Shown piece by piece: positions 59,184-64,000 of a DNA stretch of 64,000 nucleotides (the first letter of the stretch is position 1; each line of letters opens with the position of its first letter). Below the pieces are notes generated by a model. It had not been told where the DNA came from and ran no database searches. It saw nothing but the letters and a program-made list of their open reading frames with translations. This stretch comes from Herbiconiux sp. VKM Ac-1786 (GTDB lineage: Bacteria; Actinomycetota; Actinomycetes; Actinomycetales; Microbacteriaceae). The position numbers and the translations under genes are program-made. Where the stretch lies: NCBI RefSeq assembly GCF_015350805.1, contig NZ_JADKSG010000001.1, forward strand, positions 1,908,513 to 1,972,512, given 5' to 3'.

Positions 59184-60214
59184 TTCAGGGCCTGCCGGGG
59201 CACCACGACCTGCTTGACGACGATCAGCACGGAGGCGACGACCGGCACGGCGATCAGCGCCCCGAGCACCCCGAGCAGCGTTCCCCCGACCAGGGCTCCG
59301 ATGACCACGAGGATGCCCGGGACATCCACCGCCTTGTTCATCACCCTCGGGCTCAGCACGTACGCCTCGACCTGCATGTAGATCAAGAAGTAGATGCCGA
59401 TGATCAGCGCGGTGACCGGCGACACCGTGAGCGCGACGAAGGTCACCAGCACCGCGCTGATCACGGTGCCGACCAGGGGGATCAGCGCGAGCAGGAACGC
59501 CACGACCGCCAGCGCGCCGGCGTAGGGCACGCCCGCGAGCACCATCGCGATGAAGCCGAAGACGCCGTTGGTGCCGGCGAGCAGCACCTGACCGCTGACG
59601 TACTTGCCGATCGACACGACGATCTGGTCGGTGATGTCGACGACCGAGGCGCGCGTCGACAGGGGTACGAGCACGTAGAAGCTGTTCTTCACCGCGTCGA
59701 GCGAGCCGAGGAAGAACAGGGTGAGCACGACGACCAGGATGCCCCCCGAGACGCCGTTCGCGACGGCGGTGCCGACCTTCAGCACGCCGCCACCGAGCGA
59801 GATGAGGTTGACCGGGTCGGAGAGGAAGGTCGCGAGGTCCTTCTCGAGCTGCTGGCTGCCGGCGGCGTCGCCGAACACGCGGGTGAACCAGGGCTCCTTC
59901 GTGACCGCGGCGATGGCGCCGGGCAGGTTCTGCACCAGCTCGGCCACCTGGTCGACCACCGCGGGGATAACGAGGAGGAACACGGCGGCCGCGAACGCGA
60001 TCACCAGCACGAACACGATCAGGATGGAGAAGCCGCGCGGGATGCCCCGCCGCGTCAGCCAGCGCACCAGCGGGTCGAGCCCGAGGGCGAGGAACAGGGC
60101 CCCGATGATGCAGATGACGACCGTCGAGAGCTGCGTGAACGCGAAGCCCACCGCGATCGCCACCAGCCCGCCGAGGGTCGCCACGAACCCGATCCTGAAT
60201 GCGTTGCCGTGCAC
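59180..60214 (-). CDS. AI-2E family (PerM/TqsA-like) transporter
   Basis: 344 residues, eight helices. GALFLALGLDPLVRWLTRRGIPRGFSILIVF is the first conserved block; the region LLALIPLVGTVISAVLVTFVAL and the GNAFRIGFVATLGG N-terminal helix fit the family. Members export autoinducer-2 or act as sodium/proton antiporters. GTG 60214 has GGGGG upstream. A longer reading from a minus-strand ATG near 60358 would run into the tRNA-Trp region and is not supported. It is co-translated with MarC. Confidence 0.88.
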   Translation of the reverse strand: MHGNAFRIGFVATLGGLVAIAVGFAFTQLSTVVICIIGALFLALGLDPLVRWLTRRGIPRGFSILIVFVLVIAFAAAVFLLVIPAVVDQVAELVQNLPGAIAAVTKEPWFTRVFGDAAGSQQLEKDLATFLSDPVNLISLGGGVLKVGTAVANGVSGGILVVVLTLFFLGSLDAVKNSFYVLVPLSTRASVVDITDQIVVSIGKYVSGQVLLAGTNGVFGFIAMVLAGVPYAGALAVVAFLLALIPLVGTVISAVLVTFVALTVSPVTALIIGIYFLIYMQVEAYVLSPRVMNKAVDVPGILVVIGALVGGTLLGVLGALIAVPVVASVLIVVKQVVVPRQALK

Positions 60215-60368
60215 GCGTGCCCCCGTCTGCTCGCCTTTGCATGGCCGCTCGATCTGACCTACACTTACTGTCGGTAGTCGAAATCTGCCAAGCTTTTCTA
60301 TGCCTTTTTTCGTGGCCGTCTCTGCGGTCCCGGGGCCAGCGTAGCGAAGCGGCGGCACTTCGACGCTT

Positions 60369-60441
60369 AGGGCGGTGGCTCAATTGGTAGAGCAGCGGTC
60401 TCCAAAACCGCAGGTTGCAGGTTCGAGTCCTGTCCGCCCTG
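60369..60441 (+). tRNA. tRNA-Trp (CCA)
   Basis: AGGGCGG (60369-60375) pairs with CCGCCCT (60434-60440). The anticodon loop is CTCCAAA. It immediately precedes secE, as in other actinobacteria. Confidence 0.95.
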
Positions 60442-60496
60442 CACCGGCTTGCTGAAGGCGCGCTTTCAGCGAGAAATAGGAAACAAAGGTGAAACG

Positions 60497-60769
60497 GTGG
60501 CACGAAAAGTAATCGACGAACCCTCCGAGGACGTCGTCGAGAACGCCAAGAAGGAGCGGGCTGCTCGACGCAACCCCTTCGCCCGCATCATCCTGTTCAT
60601 CAAGCAGGTGTTCACCGAGCTGAAGAAGGTCGTCACGCCGACCCGGCGCGAGCTGCTGAACTACACGCTCGTCGTGCTGGTCTTCGTGGTCATCATGATG
60701 GCGATCGTGGTCGGCCTCGACCAGCTGTTCGGCTGGCTGGCGATCATCGTCTTCGGAGACCCGGCCTAA
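60497..60769 (+). CDS. secE: Preprotein translocase subunit SecE
   Basis: 90 residues. A charged N-terminus is followed by IKQVFTELKKVVTPTRRELLNYTLVVLVFVVIMMAIVVGLDQLF, the amphipathic clamp helix and single membrane helix of SecE. It joins SecY and SecG in the inner-membrane export channel. The GTG at 60497 is preceded by AAAGGTGAAA at correct spacing. NusG follows after 73 bases. Confidence 0.95.
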   Translation: MARKVIDEPSEDVVENAKKERAARRNPFARIILFIKQVFTELKKVVTPTRRELLNYTLVVLVFVVIMMAIVVGLDQLFGWLAIIVFGDPA

Positions 60770-60842
60770 GAATTCCGGATGCCCGTGCCGGCTGTGCGCT
60801 CGTCGCCGTCGGCCTCATCGACAAGAAGTGGAACCGTCACCA

Positions 60843-61760
60843 GTGACAGACTCAAAGCCCGAAGAAGCCGGAGTCCCGGCCGACCTCGATGCCCTCCTCG
60901 AGGCGATCGACGCGCCGGCCGACCCTGAAGCCGATGCGGTGGTCGACGACGCGCTGAACATCGACACCTTCGACGAGGCCGCCGCGGTGCTCGACGTGCT
61001 CGAAGACTCGGAGGCCGACGAGGCCGGGGAGCCCGTCGAGGGTGAGGACGTGGAGGGCGAGGTGGCTCTGGCTGCTGTCGCTTCTGCGCCTGCTTCTTCC
61101 TCCGACGAGGGGTCGGGCGACGTCGAGGACGAGACCGAGGTCGACCCCTACGAGGCCTTCCGTGCCGAGCTGCGCTCGCTGCCGGGCAAGTGGTACGTCA
61201 TCCACTCCTACGCCGGCTTCGAGAAGCGCGTGAAGTCGAACATCGAGAGCCGCAAGACCTCGATGGGCATGGAGGACTTCGTCTTCCAGGTCGAGGTCCC
61301 GATGGAGGACGTCGTCGAGATCAAGAACGGTCAGCGCAAGCTGGTCACCCGCGTGCGCATCCCCGGCTACGTGCTGGTGCGCATGTTCCTCAACGAGGAC
61401 AGCTGGTCCGTCGTGCGTCACACGCCCGGCGTCACCGGCTTCGTCGGCAACTCGCACAACCCGACCCCCCTCCGCTTCGAGGAGGCCTTCAACATGCTGA
61501 AGAGCCTCGTCGAGATCAAGGAGGTGCCGACCGCGAAGAACGCCGGCGGCAAGGGCGGCAAGGCCGTCAGCCGTTCGATCCCGGCCGAGGTCGACTTCGA
61601 GATCGGCGAGACCATCACCATCAAGGAGGGCTCGTTCGCGGGTCTTCCCGGTTCGATCAGCGAGATCAAGCCCGAGAGCGGCAAGCTCACCGTGCTCGTG
61701 TCCCTGTTCGAGCGCGAGACCCCGGTCGAGCTCAGCTTCGACCAGGTCACGAAGCTGTAG
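60843..61760 (+). CDS. nusG: Transcription antitermination factor NusG
   Basis: 305 residues, longer than the 180-residue E. coli protein because of an acidic N-terminal extension of about 110 residues, normal in actinobacteria. The NGN domain (GKWYVIHSYAGFEKRVKSNIESR and VPMEDVVEIKNGQRK, then HTPGVTGFVG) is followed by a KOW domain (GETITIKEGSFAGLPGSISEIKPESGKLTVLVSLFERETPVEL). It couples RNA polymerase with Rho or ribosomes. The extension contains a T-rich Ala/Ser stretch (ASAPASSS). GTG 60843 is preferred over GTG 60828. Confidence 0.95.
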   Translation: MTDSKPEEAGVPADLDALLEAIDAPADPEADAVVDDALNIDTFDEAAAVLDVLEDSEADEAGEPVEGEDVEGEVALAAVASAPASSSDEGSGDVEDETEVDPYEAFRAELRSLPGKWYVIHSYAGFEKRVKSNIESRKTSMGMEDFVFQVEVPMEDVVEIKNGQRKLVTRVRIPGYVLVRMFLNEDSWSVVRHTPGVTGFVGNSHNPTPLRFEEAFNMLKSLVEIKEVPTAKNAGGKGGKAVSRSIPAEVDFEIGETITIKEGSFAGLPGSISEIKPESGKLTVLVSLFERETPVELSFDQVTKL

Positions 61761-61786
61761 AGCCTCTCAGGCTCATCGGCTAAGAT
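61758..61786 (+). promoter_or_regulatory. Possible promoter of the rplK-rplA operon
   Basis: TAGAGC (61758-61763), 17 bases, TAAGAT (61781-61786). The -35 is weak and overlaps the nusG stop codon, so read-through from nusG is equally likely. Confidence 0.4.
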
Positions 61787-61796
61787 TTTCCGGTTG

Positions 61797-61885
61797 CCCT
61801 CCCGGGCATCCGGAACCACCACTGCAGGCAGAAGGCCTGTGGTGGGAGCGCCGCCTGCCAGGCGGCTCGACAGAGAAGAGAAGAA
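61797..61885 (+). promoter_or_regulatory. Structured leader of rplK-rplA
   Basis: Hairpin 1 (61816-61845): CCACCAC/GTGGTGG with inner AGGC/GCCT. Hairpin 2 (61850-61866): GCCGCCT/AGGCGGC. This is the place where L1 binds for feedback control in other bacteria. Confidence 0.5.
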
Positions 61886-62317
61886 ATGGCACCGAAGAAG
61901 AAGGTCACAGGTCTGATCAAGCTTCAGATCAACGCCGGCGCCGCCAACCCCGCACCGCCCATCGGGCCGGCGCTGGGTCAGCACGGCGTGAACATCATGG
62001 AGTTCTGCAAGGCGTACAACGCGGCGACCGAGTCGCAGCGCGGCAACGTCATCCCCGTCGAGATCACGGTCTACGAAGACCGCTCGTTCACCTTCATCCT
62101 GAAGACCCCGCCGGCGGCGGAGCTCATCAAGAAGGCGGCCGGAGTCGCCAAGGGCTCCTCCACCCCGCACACCGTCAAGGTCGCCAAGCTCACCCGTGAG
62201 CAGGTGCGTCAGATCGCCGAGCAGAAGCAGGCCGACCTGAACGCGAACGACGTCGCAGCGGCAGAGAAGATCATCGCCGGCACTGCCCGTTCCATGGGCA
62301 TCACGGTCGAAGCGTAA
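61886..62317 (+). CDS. rplK: 50S ribosomal protein L11
   Basis: 143 residues, normal length. [34 protein letters not shown] is the universally conserved N-terminal domain, and [45 protein letters not shown] the rRNA-binding C-terminal domain. It helps form the GTPase-associated centre and stringent-response sensing. A structured leader precedes it and rplA follows after 13 bases. Confidence 0.98.
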   Translation: MAPKKKVTGLIKLQINAGAANPAPPIGPALGQHGVNIMEFCKAYNAATESQRGNVIPVEITVYEDRSFTFILKTPPAAELIKKAAGVAKGSSTPHTVKVAKLTREQVRQIAEQKQADLNANDVAAAEKIIAGTARSMGITVEA

Positions 62318-62330
62318 GGGCGGCAGGAAC

Positions 62331-63020
62331 ATGGCACAGAAGTCAAAGGCCTACCGGGCCGCGGCCGAGAAGATCGAGGCCGGCAAGTACTACACCCCCA
62401 GCGAGGCCGTGAACCTGGCCCGCGAGACGGGTTCGTCGAAGTTCGACAGCACCGTCGAGGTCGCGCTCAAGCTCGGCGTCGACCCCCGCAAGGCGGACCA
62501 GATGGTGCGCGGCACCGTCATCCTCCCGCACGGCACCGGCAAGACCGCCCGCGTCATCGTGTTCGCGACGGGTCCGGCCGCTGAGGCCGCGATCGCCGCG
62601 GGCGCCGACGAGGTCGGTGGCGACGAGCTGATCGAGAAGGTGGCCGGCGGCTACACCTCGTTCGACTCCGCCGTCGCGACCCCGGAGCTCATGGGCAAGG
62701 TCGGCCGTCTCGGAAAGGTGCTCGGCCCCCGCGGCCTCATGCCCAACCCGAAGACCGGCACCGTGACGCCCGACGTCGCGAAGGCCGTCAACGAGATCAA
62801 GGGCGGAAAGATCGAGTTCCGCGTCGACAAGCACGCCAACGTGCACTTCGTCGTCGGCAAGGCCGCGTTCACCCCCGAGCAGCTCGACGAGAACATCGCC
62901 GCGGCGCTCGAAGAGGTCGTTCGTCTGAAGCCGAGCTCCTCGAAGGGCCGCTACATCCAGAAGGGCGCCGTCTCGACGACCTTCGGCCCGGGCATCCCGC
63001 TCGACGTCAACGCGATCTAG
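62331..63020 (+). CDS. rplA: 50S ribosomal protein L1
   Basis: 229 residues, full length. [32 protein letters not shown], the hinge and [20 protein letters not shown], then [30 protein letters not shown] match L1 throughout. It forms the mobile L1 stalk and in other bacteria represses its own operon mRNA. A strong terminator follows the stop codon. Confidence 0.98.
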   Translation: MAQKSKAYRAAAEKIEAGKYYTPSEAVNLARETGSSKFDSTVEVALKLGVDPRKADQMVRGTVILPHGTGKTARVIVFATGPAAEAAIAAGADEVGGDELIEKVAGGYTSFDSAVATPELMGKVGRLGKVLGPRGLMPNPKTGTVTPDVAKAVNEIKGGKIEFRVDKHANVHFVVGKAAFTPEQLDENIAAALEEVVRLKPSSSKGRYIQKGAVSTTFGPGIPLDVNAI

Positions 63021-63041
63021 GTCGCGTCTGCAGCACCCTGG

Positions 63042-63069
63042 AAGGGCCCGCCTCACGGCGGGCCCTTTC
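63042..63069 (+). terminator. Intrinsic terminator of rplK-rplA
   Basis: Stem AAGGGCCCGCC/GGCGGGCCCTT with loop TCAC, followed by TTCT. Confidence 0.9.
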
Positions 63070-63119
63070 TGCGTCTTGGGTAGCAATTACTCATAACCCC
63101 TCCTTGTCGTCTGGCTTCA

Positions 63120-63147
63120 AGATCGCAATGACCCGTTTCTGCGATCT
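63120..63147. promoter_or_regulatory. Inverted repeat upstream of the CWB2 gene
   Basis: AGATCGCA-N12-TGCGATCT, perfect 8-base arms, 11 bases before the ATG at 63159. It could be an operator or a hairpin near the ribosome site. Confidence 0.45.
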
Positions 63148-63158
63148 CGAAGGACCTC

Positions 63159-64000
63159 ATGTCTGCTCTTCCCGTGCCTGCGCGCCCCGCCGTTCTCGGC
63201 GCCCTGTCCGCTGCCGTCGTCCTCGGTCTGCTCGTGTCCGGGGTGCCGGGTAGTGCGTCGGCCGTCGAACCGGTCGAGCCGCCGGAGGTGAACTGTCCCG
63301 CATCGGTGGGTGCGGTCGACTATCCGCTCGCCAGTCCGCGCATCGCCGAGTCGTCCGTCGCGGTCGAAATCATCGCCGGGGCGCTCCCGAAGGGGCTCCG
63401 GCTCGATCCGGGACCCGAGGGTTGGTTCGTCACCGGCAAGCCCGAGGTAGCCGGCGTCAGCACGGTCGCCCTCCAGGGCGTCGTCATGAAGCCCGACGGA
63501 ACGAAGACAACGGGCGAAGCGATCTGCACGATCGAGGTGCGGTCGGCACCGAAGGTCACGCGCATAGCCGGTGCGGACCGGTTCGCCCAGTCCGTGGCGG
63601 TCGCCGAAGGGTTCTTCGAGAGCGCCGAGACGGTCTTCGTCGCGAGCGGCGAGAAGTTCCCCGACGCGCTGAGCGCCACCGCGATCGCCGCGGCGAACAA
63701 GGCGCCCCTGCTGCTCACGACCGCCGCGTCGATGCCGGCCGAGGTGCTCGCCGAGATCGTGAAGCTGGCGCCCAAGAACGTCGTAGTGGTCGGTGGATCC
63801 CTCGCGATCAGCGACGCGGTGGTGGCGCAGATCGACGCCGCTTCGACCGCCACGATCACCCGCGTGGGCGGTGCCGACCGCTTCGAGGTCTCGCGCAACC
63901 TCATCACCCACCCGGTCTTCGGGCTCAAGTCGTCCAAGCGCATCCACCTGGCGACCGGCACGAACTTCCCCGACGCACTCACCGCCTCTCCGCCGGCGGC
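63159..64000 (+). CDS. Exported protein with cell-wall-binding repeats (CWB2), truncated
   Basis: An open frame from ATG 63159 with AAGGACC upstream runs past the window end with no stop codon (280 codons visible). A signal peptide (AVLGALSAAVVLGLLVSGVPGSASA) leads to a region of about 75 residues with one Cys pair, then putative cell-wall-binding repeat 2 units: ITRIAGADRFAQSVAVAE-type and TRVGGADRFEVSRNL, with FVASGEKFPDALSATAIAAANKAPLLLT. CWB2 repeats attach proteins to secondary wall polymers. The function beyond attachment lies outside the window. Confidence 0.85.
   Translation, partial: MSALPVPARPAVLGALSAAVVLGLLVSGVPGSASAVEPVEPPEVNCPASVGAVDYPLASPRIAESSVAVEIIAGALPKGLRLDPGPEGWFVTGKPEVAGVSTVALQGVVMKPDGTKTTGEAICTIEVRSAPKVTRIAGADRFAQSVAVAEGFFESAETVFVASGEKFPDALSATAIAAANKAPLLLTTAASMPAEVLAEIVKLAPKNVVVVGGSLAISDAVVAQIDAASTATITRVGGADRFEVSRNLITHPVFGLKSSKRIHLATGTNFPDALTASPPA

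Overview
The window is a chromosomal segment of a very GC-rich actinobacterium. The likeliest home is the Microbacteriaceae (Micrococcales). Three things point there: the gene order tRNA-Trp, secE, nusG, rplK, rplA; menaquinone and polyprenyl synthesis genes; and frequent leaderless genes with a TANNNT box about six bases before the start codon. The word CGGATGCG is also strongly over-represented. The genus cannot be named from the sequence alone. No insertion sequence, prophage, CRISPR array or replication origin was seen. A truncated gene lies at each end.

Layout. 1-6.3 kb: the end of an MFS transporter, an F420/flavin-type oxidoreductase, a double-hotdog thioesterase, a small monooxygenase, a DEAD-box RNA helicase behind a roughly 200-nt hairpin-rich leader, and a DMT transporter. 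6.4-13.8 kb: a sugar or sugar-acid catabolic locus with an enolase-superfamily enzyme, a FadR-type regulator, a polysaccharide deacetylase, a COG3618 amidohydrolase and a carbohydrate ABC importer. The sequence CATACATCA lies in both control regions. 13.8-19.0 kb: a YkoEDC-like ECF vitamin transporter. Its S subunit is separated from the A/T pair by a secreted wall-enzyme-like gene, but both parts carry the element TTAGGGT-N3-CTAA. 19.1-21.1 kb: a sigma factor overlapping two Asp23-like genes. 21.2-27.1 kb: an agmatine deiminase and amidase pair, a TetR regulator, two DUF202 proteins and a DMT transporter.

27.2-38.8 kb: a fasciclin lipoprotein, a Tat-exported protein, menaquinone and isoprenoid genes (MenF, UbiE/MenG, polyprenyl synthase), an FprA-like ferredoxin reductase, a MocR/EamA pair whose start codons overlap, Nudix, YajQ, a Phd-PIN toxin-antitoxin module and a lytic transglycosylase. 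38.9-46.5 kb: tRNA-Tyr, an inositol-phosphatase-like enzyme, an M23 wall peptidase, a GH13 alpha-glucosidase with a LacI-type operator, tRNA-Thr and tRNA-Met, and small envelope and RNA-modification genes. 46.5-53.7 kb: Ppx/GppA, HadA/HadB-like MaoC dehydratases with MurB, and two ABC-2 exporters facing each other. 53.8-64 kb: an alpha/beta hydrolase, a large repeat-flanked membrane protein, an aminotransferase, MarC, an AI-2E family protein, tRNA-Trp, secE, nusG, rplK, rplA and a truncated cell-wall-binding-repeat protein.

Most of the window is ordinary core and accessory metabolism. The least explained items are the helicase leader, the two modular wall enzymes, the nested intergenic palindromes, the shared operators, and the enolase-superfamily enzyme that lacks its usual Asp-His pair.
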